Assembly: GCA_002453155.1 (NCBI GenBank)
Contig: DKGG01000064.1
Location: forward strand, 1 to 37,979
From: Bdellovibrionaceae bacterium UBA6776
GTDB taxonomy: Bacteria; Bdellovibrionota; Bdellovibrionia; Bdellovibrionales; UBA1609
DNA: 37,979 nucleotides
Reading direction: 5' to 3'
Shown here: positions 1-7,387 of the stretch, piece after piece
Numbering within the stretch: position 1 is the stretch's first letter
Layout: the number at the start of each line of letters is the position of its first letter
The notes under the pieces: model-generated
What the model was told of the DNA's origin: nothing
The model's input: only the letters and a program-made list of their open reading frames with translations
The model's database searches: none
Program-made: the position numbers and the translations under genes

Positions 1-74
1 TACCACTCGAAGTCGAAAAGAACCTGAAAGAACCAATGGGGGTGACGAATTTGGGCGGGGAGTTTGGGTTTTGA
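1..74 (+). CDS. 3' end of an upstream gene (partial, product unknown)
   Basis: The frame starting at base 3 is open from the window edge to a TGA at 72-74 and encodes 23 residues ending in NLGGEFGF. The start lies outside the window. The neighbouring frame is also open, but it runs on into the lipoprotein gene and looks like a shadow. The fragment is too short for any family assignment. Its ending shortly before a lipoprotein gene on the same strand makes a real C-terminus plausible. Confidence 0.35.
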   Translation, partial: PLEVEKNLKEPMGVTNLGGEFGF

Positions 75-146
75 GCACTTGGGCGGTCCTGGAGAGCAAA
101 TGGGAAGGGGGTGGGGACGGTACGAATCTTGTATTTTTTTCACAAT

Positions 147-1307
147 ATGAAGATGGAACGCATTCGAGCATGGGCTCCTTTATTGGTGGGATCGACTTTA
201 TGGATGGCTCTGGGCTGCTCCAAGGTGGACTTTCAAGCTTTGCCACCGGATTCCTGCATTTCTATGAATCAGGCCTATGGCGATGGCACCTGCGTGGTGT
301 CCAGTGGTGGAAGTCAAAGCTACAACTATCAAGTGGTCTCCGGAGATGTGGACATTCTCTTCATCGATGACAACTCAGGATCGATGTACACCGAACAGCG
401 CAAGATGGCCGACCAATTCCCAGGTTTCCTCGATGGCATTTCGAAACTTTCTTATAACATCGCAATCACTTCCACCGATGTGGATGATTTGGCCGAGGGC
501 AAAGACGGACAGTTTTTTAATTTTGGAAATGGCAAAAAGATTTTAACCAATTCTTCTCGAGTAAAAGATCAAACTCACTCTCAAAACATTCCTTTGTTTC
601 AAAATACCATCAAGCGGCAGGAAACTTTGGATTGTCCGAATGGCCCAAGCTGTCCCTCTGGGGATGAGCGAGGAATTTATGCAGCCATTCGATCCTTGGA
701 GCGCGTCGAGAATCGAGACTTTTTTAGACCGGGCGGTCATTTGGCGTTGGTCATTCTTTCTGACGAAGATGAAAGGTCTTCGGGGGGAGGAGCTCCTGGA
801 TCTGAAATTAACGGGGGCGCCATTTCTAGCAACTATTTGGCCCAAGACAAAGATAAGCCCGAGACGTTTTTGGCAACGGCTCGAGAAATCTTATCCCCCG
901 GAAAAAGCATCAGTGTTCACTCGATCATCATTCGACCTGGAGACACCAGCTGTCACGCGAGTCAAAACTCGCAAGGTGGCGGAGTGAAGGGTTTTTATGG
1001 CACTCAATATGCTCGTTTGTCTCAGCCCAGCTCTGATCTGAAAAGCATTGCTCCTTTGAAAACGGGCACCGTGGGAAATATTTGTTCGTCCAACTACACG
1101 CGTGAAATGGGCGAAATTGCCCAATACCTGACAACTGCAAAAATCCAACTGCCTTGCAAACCTGACGATGGAAGTTTGAGTGTGACTTACCCCAATGGCG
1201 GAGTTCCTTCAAACCAAAGTGTTTCATTAAATGCTTCGCAAGAGCTGGAATTTACTCCATCCATTGAAGCCGGAACACAAATTCAATTGTCATTCACTTG
1301 CAAATAA
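147..1307 (+). CDS. VWA-domain lipoprotein
   Basis: Predicted 386-residue envelope lipoprotein. The N-terminus has a basic start (KMERIR), a hydrophobic core and a lipobox MALGC, so Cys24 would be lipidated. After a short linker, ILFIDDNSGSM matches the DxSxS metal-ion (MIDAS) motif of von Willebrand factor A domains, and LVILSDEDE fits a later strand of the same fold. VWA domains usually bind protein partners through a divalent metal. Several cysteines (DCPNGPSC, SCH, NICSS, LPC) suggest disulfides, consistent with a location outside the cytoplasm. The open frame extends back to a GTG at 111, but that adds residues before the signal peptide; ATG 147 or ATG 153 is more natural. No clear Shine-Dalgarno stands at the usual distance. 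The partner is unknown. Confidence 0.8.
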   Translation: MKMERIRAWAPLLVGSTLWMALGCSKVDFQALPPDSCISMNQAYGDGTCVVSSGGSQSYNYQVVSGDVDILFIDDNSGSMYTEQRKMADQFPGFLDGISKLSYNIAITSTDVDDLAEGKDGQFFNFGNGKKILTNSSRVKDQTHSQNIPLFQNTIKRQETLDCPNGPSCPSGDERGIYAAIRSLERVENRDFFRPGGHLALVILSDEDERSSGGGAPGSEINGGAISSNYLAQDKDKPETFLATAREILSPGKSISVHSIIIRPGDTSCHASQNSQGGGVKGFYGTQYARLSQPSSDLKSIAPLKTGTVGNICSSNYTREMGEIAQYLTTAKIQLPCKPDDGSLSVTYPNGGVPSNQSVSLNASQELEFTPSIEAGTQIQLSFTCK

Positions 1308-1316
1308 TCTCAAATT

Positions 1317-1910
1317 CTAAGAATTCAATTGATAGATGAGTTGATGGCATTGTTCCCCACGTTCTAAATATTTTCTCTCAAACGCGGTCTGAGCCATCAA
1401 AGGCTCTGTGAGCAAATTGTCTTGGAAGAGGGTAAGATCTGGGAAATTCTCTTTGAGTGTGCCCTTACATTCTTCCGCATACCATTCCAAATTCGTTCGA
1501 AATTCGATTTGACCCTGAGGTTTTAAAAACTCCAGCAAGGTTTGAAAGAAAGGCATATTGTGCCACCTCAAATTGGACTGCTTCTTTTTAGGATATGGAT
1601 TTGGATAAAGAAGAAAGATCTTATCAAAGAGGGGACGTGGCTTTTCGTGGGCAAATACATTGATGCCATCTGCACGAAGAAAATAAAGATTTGAATCTTG
1701 CTGCGGACTTCCTTCGAAATATTTCTGAGACTTATTGGACGTTCTCTCAAGAGAGAGCAGGAACCAATCGGGATTCCTTTTGCAAAATCCTCGAGCAAAT
1801 TCGCCCGTGCCGGCTCCAATTTCTAAGGCCCATTTCTTATTTTGGGGAAATGAATTCCAGTTCAAGCAAAAGGGCGGGGGCGGAACCCGAGAAGAGTCAA
1901 AGGATCTCAC
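1317..1910 (-). CDS. TrmB-like tRNA (guanine-N7) methyltransferase, atypical
   Basis: 197-residue Rossmann-fold methyltransferase of the TrmB family, whose members make m7G46 in tRNA using S-adenosylmethionine. ALEIGAGTGEFA is the SAM-binding loop, LYFLRADG matches the next conserved segment, and IFLLYPNPYPKKK corresponds to the family signature around PDPWPK. The GTG at 1910 is chosen because AGGAG (1916-1920) lies 5 bases upstream; the longer frame from 1982 would overlap the divergent ATP-grasp gene. Oddity: the signature reads NPYPKKKQ, so the usual Asp is Asn and the usual His is Gln. It may be a divergent TrmB or a related methyltransferase with another target. It stops 9 bp from the convergent VWA gene. 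Confidence 0.75.
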   Translation of the reverse strand: MRSFDSSRVPPPPFCLNWNSFPQNKKWALEIGAGTGEFARGFCKRNPDWFLLSLERTSNKSQKYFEGSPQQDSNLYFLRADGINVFAHEKPRPLFDKIFLLYPNPYPKKKQSNLRWHNMPFFQTLLEFLKPQGQIEFRTNLEWYAEECKGTLKENFPDLTLFQDNLLTEPLMAQTAFERKYLERGEQCHQLIYQLNS

Positions 1911-1946
1911 GTTGATCTCCTGATAAAATAGAATACAGTGAGAGTC

Positions 1947-2963
1947 ATGGGAAAAGATAAGAATGTTTTGATCCTCACTCATCCAGAACTGAATCCTCTA
2001 AAAATAGGGTTAGGAAAATCAAAGGATGTGGACAGCCCGAGCAAAACAGAAAGCTATCTTTTTTCAACTTTAAAACGTCTTGGCTTTACACCTGAGTTTT
2101 TGGAATTGGACAGCGACTTGGACCCTTTGGTGGAGCGCGTGAATCGATCACCTCAGGTTCACTTTGTGTTCAATCTTTTGGAAGAACTTTCCGGAGAAGC
2201 GAAGTTTGATTTTCATGCAATTTCTTACTTGGAGTCCAAAGGAATTGTATTTTCTGGCAATGGACCTCGAGCATTGATTGTCACTCGCGATAAATTTTTG
2301 TCCAAAATGATCGTTCGAGAGATGGGGATTTGTGTTCCTTCCGGAAAGGTAATTCGTAGGAAAGTGGAGCTTAAAAAAATCTCATTTCCATTTCCTTGGT
2401 TTTTAAAGTTGAACATGGAAGATGCAAGTTTTGGGATTTCTCAGTTCAATCGGGTGAACACGATCTCAGAAGCGGAGGAAGTTTTTGATCAATTGCGAAG
2501 TCTTTCCACCGTAGGCATCATTGTGGAAGAGTTTATTGAAGGTGCGGATTTGTCCTTTTCAGTCATTGGAAATGAAAAGCCCCAAGTTTTTCCAGCTCGA
2601 GAATTGAAATTCCCAAACTCCAAATGGGTGGCAGGGGAAAACGTAAAATTTAAATCCAGTCTTCGAAAGAAGGAAGGCATTCGCTCGGTGAGTTCAAAAT
2701 GGAAGTCTCAGAAAGAGGAGCTTCAAGCGAAGAAAAAAGTTCAGGATATTTACACGGGTTTGAAAATGCGGGGATATGGCAGATTGGATTTTAGAAGGTC
2801 AAAAGAGGGGAAGCTTTATTTTTTAGAAGCCAATGCCAACCCGGACCTCGCTAAAGATGAAGATTTTGCGATGAGTGCTCGTGCGGCAGGGATTTCTTAT
2901 GAACAATTGATTTTAAAACTGATGAGATTTTCCAAAACCCCTGCGAAAATTTTTGCAAAGTAA
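1947..2963 (+). CDS. ATP-grasp ligase, D-Ala-D-Ala ligase-like
   Basis: 338-residue protein with the ATP-grasp layout of D-alanine-D-alanine ligases. The N-terminal part contains VFNLLEELSGEA, like the FN-x-E region of Ddl, and GIVFSGNGPRAL followed by TRDKFLSK, like the substrate and lid region. The centre has FPWFLKLNMEDASFGI (nucleotide-binding Lys with a Gly/Ser-rich loop) and IIVEEFIEGADLSFSV. The C-terminus has GRLDFRRS and FLEANANPDL, the metal-binding Asp and Glu-x-Asn. Close relatives often act on dipeptides or peptidoglycan precursors, but it differs enough from Ddl that the substrate is open. ATG 1947 is preferred over GTG 1938. The gene is divergent from the TrmB-like gene across only 36 bp, and its last 113 bp overlap the convergent glycosyltransferase gene. 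Confidence 0.75.
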   Translation: MGKDKNVLILTHPELNPLKIGLGKSKDVDSPSKTESYLFSTLKRLGFTPEFLELDSDLDPLVERVNRSPQVHFVFNLLEELSGEAKFDFHAISYLESKGIVFSGNGPRALIVTRDKFLSKMIVREMGICVPSGKVIRRKVELKKISFPFPWFLKLNMEDASFGISQFNRVNTISEAEEVFDQLRSLSTVGIIVEEFIEGADLSFSVIGNEKPQVFPARELKFPNSKWVAGENVKFKSSLRKKEGIRSVSSKWKSQKEELQAKKKVQDIYTGLKMRGYGRLDFRRSKEGKLYFLEANANPDLAKDEDFAMSARAAGISYEQLILKLMRFSKTPAKIFAK

Positions 2964-3723
2964 GATAGCTGAAAACGGCGCATCCTCGAAGTGGATTGTA
3001 AAGAAACATTTGGGATCCAAAATACAAATATCGGTGAATGTTTCTAAGAAGATCAAAAATGAAAATATCATTCTTCGAGGAAGTCGCTTTGAACTTTCGA
3101 GAGTGCTTCCCATGAAAAAGAGCTTGCTGGTAGAAGCTTAAAAACCCCTTATTGTTTCGATGAGGAAGCTCCGTCGATATTTTTTTGACGAGAAGATTTT
3201 GCTTCAAAGCTTTGTCTTTTACAAAGCTCTCCTCTTGCGAGAGCGGAATAAGCTTCAGCGCATTTAAGTGGGGCAACAGAGTTTGTGGGATTATGAGATT
3301 GCCTGCGATTGGGGTCTGGGTCGATCGACTCCACAGGTTGCACAGGTCATTGTAAGTGCGCTGCCAAAATGAGAGGATTTCCTCTGATTCATAGGCTCCA
3401 TACCAAACGACGGGTGAAGGGTTTTTACGAAGGAAACTGAGAACTTTTTCCACCTCTTCCATTTTGGGAAGGACATCCGCATCAATCAGCCAAACCCATT
3501 GGGACTTCGACATTGAAAGTCCCTCCCAGCGCAAAGAGTTCACAGACTCAAAGGGTTTTAAAGGGCGAACGACATTTTGTACCTGGACTTTTCTCTGGGC
3601 CAAAGTCTGTGGATTTGATTCTTCACTCCACCAAATGGGAAAATCATGGCCTGAGGAGACGCGGACAATATTTAGAAAGTTTATTTCTGGATTTGGTTTC
3701 AATGGGAAACAGGTCCTTTCCAC
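2851..3723 (-). CDS. Family 2-like glycosyltransferase
   Basis: 290-residue protein with features of GT-A glycosyltransferases. NIVRVSSGH and a following region of alternating strands resemble the nucleotide-sugar-binding half. WVWLIDADVLP carries the DxD-type metal-binding motif, and VVWYGAYES with TPIAGNLIIP resembles the acceptor side. No transmembrane segment is obvious, so it is probably cytoplasmic or peripheral. The start is the GTG at 3723: a TGA codon precedes it directly and an AGGG lies a few bases upstream. Its 3' end overlaps the 3' end of the convergent ATP-grasp gene by 113 bp. Sugar and acceptor are unknown. Confidence 0.6.
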   Translation of the reverse strand: MERTCFPLKPNPEINFLNIVRVSSGHDFPIWWSEESNPQTLAQRKVQVQNVVRPLKPFESVNSLRWEGLSMSKSQWVWLIDADVLPKMEEVEKVLSFLRKNPSPVVWYGAYESEEILSFWQRTYNDLCNLWSRSTQTPIAGNLIIPQTLLPHLNALKLIPLSQEESFVKDKALKQNLLVKKISTELPHRNNKGFLSFYQQALFHGKHSRKFKATSSKNDIFIFDLLRNIHRYLYFGSQMFLYNPLRGCAVFSYLTLQKFSQGFWKISSVLKSIVHKKSLPHEHSSQNLHL

Positions 3724-3759
3724 TCAATCCCTAGTCACGTCATTTAATTGGAGTTATCA

Positions 3760-4632
3760 TTGAACGACATGAGAGGTCAAAAAGGCTTTACTTTAATTGA
3801 GGTTTTAATCGCCACAGGCATTTTTGCCGTGCAAATTTTGGCAGTTTCGGTGATCGCTTCTTGGGCCGTGTCTCGATTTTATTCGGTAAGAGATCGTATT
3901 ATTACTGAGACTTTGGGTTATCAAGCAGAAGTTGCTTTTCAAAGTGTTTTTGGGCAGGCCCAAAACATTCGTTTTCGTGGAGCTGCGGGGAATGAAATTG
4001 TTCTGCCAGTCATGCCGAACAATGTGGGACGAATCATGCATACTAACTTGGTAACGGCGAGCAGCGCCAACTTTATGTTTGATCAGATGGCAGATGCAGT
4101 GGGGTGGCAAAGAATTGCCGCCTTTTATCGTGAGTCTGCGACGGGGCAAGGGACCGCAAGCACCGCTGTGGCGGGACGTCCTTCTGCGACTTTTGTCTCC
4201 TATATGCCGCCCACGGCAAACACTTCAGGTGTGATCTTTTTTGATATGGCAACACCGGTGGGTGCAAATCCGAACTCCAGCCCCAGTTATCAAGATTTAT
4301 TTATTGATCGCGTTTCAGCCTTTGGAATTGCAAAAACAAAGCATCCCACTCACGACCAAGTGGTAAGCATCGAAGTGTTTTTGCGTTTAAGGTATCATGA
4401 GTTTGGTGGGTCTTCAGGGACGTCTTGGTGTCCGGCAGTGGACATTCAAAACAATGTGGCTGGATGTCTACCAGGCGGGCGTCCCGTCTTGTACCGAGAC
4501 ATTGAAAAACGTTTTGTGGTCCCACTTCGCAACAATTTGATGAAAATAGAAGGAGTTCTTGCTTCATCAGGCGTATCGGCGGAGGAGCGAACCCTGGGGA
4601 ATCTTTATTTTTTCAGGCCCCGTACTCCCTAG
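3760..4632 (+). CDS. Type IV prepilin-like protein (minor pilin, PilV/PilW type)
   Basis: 290-residue prepilin-like protein. The N-terminus MNDMRGQKG followed by FTLIEVLIATGIFA is a class III signal: a 9-residue leader ending in Gly, then Phe at +1 and Glu at +5, then a hydrophobic helix. Prepilin peptidase would cut after Gly9. Such minor pilins or pseudopilins assemble at the tip of type IV pili or type II secretion pseudopili. TTG 3760 is chosen because GGAG (3750-3753) lies 6 bases upstream; TTG 3748 has no such site and ATG 3769 is 15 bases from it. The globular part contains two cysteines (SWCP, GCLPGG). The next prepilin-like gene starts 13 bp downstream, so they are probably co-transcribed. 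Confidence 0.8.
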   Translation: MNDMRGQKGFTLIEVLIATGIFAVQILAVSVIASWAVSRFYSVRDRIITETLGYQAEVAFQSVFGQAQNIRFRGAAGNEIVLPVMPNNVGRIMHTNLVTASSANFMFDQMADAVGWQRIAAFYRESATGQGTASTAVAGRPSATFVSYMPPTANTSGVIFFDMATPVGANPNSSPSYQDLFIDRVSAFGIAKTKHPTHDQVVSIEVFLRLRYHEFGGSSGTSWCPAVDIQNNVAGCLPGGRPVLYRDIEKRFVVPLRNNLMKIEGVLASSGVSAEERTLGNLYFFRPRTP

Positions 4633-4645
4633 CGAGGATTTTGTT

Positions 4646-5416
4646 ATGAGATGGATTCAAAACCAAAATGGCTTTGCTGCAATCATGGTGTCCATGGTTG
4701 TCTTTATGATGGTTGTGTCCTTGCTCCTTGCCGGGTCTTCGACCTTTCAGACATTGTATGGTCAAATTGATCGCCAACGCCGGACGTTGGCAGGGATTCA
4801 GGTGGTTGAAGGGTTTGCGGTCATGGCCCAGCAGGCCCATGAAGTGTATAAATCATCGGGGTGTGGTCCCAACTATGACAAGGATGCGGTCAATGAAATG
4901 TGTTGGCCTAAGGCCTCTGGAGCAAACCCCAATGCGAATTGCATTCGCAATCCTTTGGGGGATTCCGCAGCAGGCGCTCAGTGGATTTGTCGTCAGCCAG
5001 GGCAGGGTGGAGTTGTTCGAAATGCTATGCAAGTGGTGCAACTGGAGATTCAGCACTTGCCCTTCGAAAATGAATGGGATCGATTTGATTCCATGGTCGC
5101 TCAAATGAAAACTTATTCCGAAATCATTTTGAATGTACTTGCAGAAAAGGTGACGGGACAGATAGTGGCCCTAGCGCAAACCTCTGAAATGGCACATATG
5201 CCGGCGCTCGCCGGTGCGCCTGTCACTCGTTTTGCGGCTGCAGCAACCTGCCCCCTATTTCCGGCTCCCATTCCCGATGAGACCGTTTGTAAACGCTGTG
5301 ATGGAACAAGTTTAGAGCGCTGTTTGCAGTTTCGAATATGTTTGCGTCCCGGAGGCTGTAATTCTGGAGAAGATTTAGAGTGGACCTTTCAAACGATTGG
5401 ATTTATGCCAAGATAG
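4646..5416 (+). CDS. Type IV prepilin-like protein (PilX/GspK-like N-terminus)
   Basis: 256-residue protein. MRWIQNQNG followed by FAAIMVSMVVFMMVVSLLL is a short basic leader ending in Gly, then a hydrophobic helix, as in prepilins. Glu at +5 is absent (Met instead), which is seen in GspK/PilX-type tip components. The globular part has many cysteines (GCGPN, EMCWP, NCIRN, ICRQP, ETVCKRCDG, RCLQFRICLRPGGC), which points to a disulfide-rich extracellular domain. GAGG (4634-4637) lies 8 bases before ATG 4646. It follows the previous prepilin gene by 13 bp and probably acts with it. The convergent 622-residue prepilin gene ends 50 bp away. Confidence 0.7.
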   Translation: MRWIQNQNGFAAIMVSMVVFMMVVSLLLAGSSTFQTLYGQIDRQRRTLAGIQVVEGFAVMAQQAHEVYKSSGCGPNYDKDAVNEMCWPKASGANPNANCIRNPLGDSAAGAQWICRQPGQGGVVRNAMQVVQLEIQHLPFENEWDRFDSMVAQMKTYSEIILNVLAEKVTGQIVALAQTSEMAHMPALAGAPVTRFAAAATCPLFPAPIPDETVCKRCDGTSLERCLQFRICLRPGGCNSGEDLEWTFQTIGFMPR

Positions 5417-5466
5417 TTTTTCAGATTGAACTCATTAAGAGAGATCCTTTTAGAATTTAGTCCTGT

Positions 5467-7335
5467 TTACATTGTCCAAGGACGACAGTTTTGGCTTCCT
5501 GGAGCATCAATGCAGCATGTGTCTGCACAGGTGTAGTAGCCATTCTGGATTTCAGGCACATCGCTCCAGCCACCGGGACCGCTGGCTGGAGGATATCCAG
5601 GAACAGGATTGTTCCACTCTGATCTTGGTTCGCAATAATAGCCAAGGCCTTTGATGTTATAACTCGGGTCACCGTTGCCAGATCCGCAGAAGGGATAGTG
5701 AATTTCCACCGCCCGAGCTTGGTAATCATATGCAGGATTTCCATAGTTTGATTTGTAGGCCCCGGAAGCAACTCGATCTAAAAACTTAGGGGTGGCTGCG
5801 TCAGAGCGGTTTCCCGCTGTGTCCACTCCCACCACTTCAAAATCCATGTGACATCCAAAAGGAAGTTTTTGGTAATAATCCAGTTGCCAAATGTGACCGT
5901 CTAACTGAAGAGCCGCGGTGCTGGGGTCAACTCCACACTGCTGCATCAGTTCACAGGGGACCCAAGCCTTGGATCTTTTGCTCATGTCCGCATTGAACTC
6001 ATACTGATGATTGGGGGCATCCAAGGTCGTGTCCTTCAGCTGGAAGGAGGTGTTCGTTGTGTAGGGCTGTTGAACGAAACTTCCGGCGCTTGCACCTGTA
6101 AAGCACCGTTTCCAATTTCCTGGATTGGTGCCAATGGGGAGCGGCCGTTTGATAAATGAGAGGTCCTTACACAACAACTGAACACCCGGTTCAACCATGC
6201 TCAACGCGGCGTTGGAGTATCCCACTTGAATGCGAGCAGTTCCAGAATTGTCCGGACGAGGGGACGGACTGCCGGACGGACTGCCACAATGGTTCCACAG
6301 GGCCACACCCTTAGAAACGGCGGCATCAGCGATGCTGGAATTTTGATCCAAGACTGAAATTGCAATATCAGGCACAGGAGGAGCGTTGTTGTCGGCCGGA
6401 TATGCAAAATCTTGGGATGAAATGCAGCTGTAGTCTCGAGTGATGCCATCCCGATCTTTTTTTGAATAAATGGTTTGAACAGAGAGGCGGAGCCCCATGT
6501 CTTTATCGCCTACGGTGTAGTTGGGAAGTTGATTGAGGGTGGCCATTTGAGCATTCGCAACAGAGATGTCATTGATTGTTTGCCCACTAGCGCCACTGGT
6601 TTCATCCCGAGCAATGATGGCTTCCCGATATCCTCCTGTTGGAGGAACTCCAGAGTCGGGTTCATAAACATTTAAGAGATAAGGCGTTGTGCCGCGCTGA
6701 CCCGCTGGCATAGGATAAACTCGCAGTGGGGTTGGGGCGGCGGCGGAGCAATAATTGATCCCGGAGGAAATGCTGAAGGGCTCAATGCGGTAGCTGACCC
6801 TCACGTTTCCCTGATTGGGCAAAGAGAGAAATGCACTGGGCACAGGCAATTGGTTGGTCAGCACAGGATAAGGTGTAAAGTTGCATCGAATGTTTTGGCC
6901 ATTGTAAAGCTCTGCGACAGTTCGAACGGAGCCTTGAATCAGTTGGAAGTTTTGCATGCGAACACCACGGGCGGGATCACCAAGGTACACATTGATGTCG
7001 TAGGCATTGTCCCCATTTGGATTTTGATATTTTGTTCCCGGAAGAACCTTGGAGCTGACAAAATTTCCAGGCACTTTTGAACCACCGTCACCGCTACGGA
7101 AATCCAAAATCGCGCGATAGGGGGTTTCTTCTTTGACCAAAGAAATAAGGCTTTGAGAGTAGGCCTGGCAAGCTCGGTTCGAAATAGAAGTGGTTGTTTG
7201 AAAGGTTGTCGAAAAATTGGAAATCATCAGTGCAGTTCCTCCAACCAGGAAAACCGCTATCATGACTTCGATCAAAGAGAATCCCCGGGGACTTTTTAGA
7301 ACGCGCACCACTAAAAGTAGTTTATATGGAAACAA
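5467..7335 (-). CDS. Large type IV prepilin-like protein with Ig-like/Cys-rich C-terminus
   Basis: 622-residue protein with a class III signal: an 18-residue leader ending in KSPRG, then FSLIEVMIAVFLVGG. Typical minor pilins have 150-300 residues, so about 350 extra residues lie beyond the pilin part. A segment near the C-terminus (FEVVGVDTAGNRSDA) looks like the end of an Ig/fibronectin-like beta-sandwich, and the last 30 residues are Cys-rich (CADTCCIDAPGSQNC). This suggests an extracellular adhesive or tip domain. TTG 7335 is preferred: GGAG stands 6 bases upstream, the same arrangement as in the prepilin gene at 3760. The frame can extend to TTG 7347. The gene is convergent with the two smaller prepilin genes and divergent from the membrane protein at 7388. 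Confidence 0.75.
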   Translation of the reverse strand: MFPYKLLLVVRVLKSPRGFSLIEVMIAVFLVGGTALMISNFSTTFQTTTSISNRACQAYSQSLISLVKEETPYRAILDFRSGDGGSKVPGNFVSSKVLPGTKYQNPNGDNAYDINVYLGDPARGVRMQNFQLIQGSVRTVAELYNGQNIRCNFTPYPVLTNQLPVPSAFLSLPNQGNVRVSYRIEPFSISSGINYCSAAAPTPLRVYPMPAGQRGTTPYLLNVYEPDSGVPPTGGYREAIIARDETSGASGQTINDISVANAQMATLNQLPNYTVGDKDMGLRLSVQTIYSKKDRDGITRDYSCISSQDFAYPADNNAPPVPDIAISVLDQNSSIADAAVSKGVALWNHCGSPSGSPSPRPDNSGTARIQVGYSNAALSMVEPGVQLLCKDLSFIKRPLPIGTNPGNWKRCFTGASAGSFVQQPYTTNTSFQLKDTTLDAPNHQYEFNADMSKRSKAWVPCELMQQCGVDPSTAALQLDGHIWQLDYYQKLPFGCHMDFEVVGVDTAGNRSDAATPKFLDRVASGAYKSNYGNPAYDYQARAVEIHYPFCGSGNGDPSYNIKGLGYYCEPRSEWNNPVPGYPPASGPGGWSDVPEIQNGYYTCADTCCIDAPGSQNCRPWTM

Positions 7336-7387
7336 AACGATCTCCAACAGCTAGAACTTTTTTTTTCAACGTGATTCAATTTGAGAC

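Noticed and set aside
71..370. A 99-codon plus-strand frame overlapping the VWA lipoprotein gene
   Set aside because: It overlaps the lipoprotein gene in another frame, has no family resemblance, and the lipoprotein frame has a signal peptide, lipobox and VWA motif.
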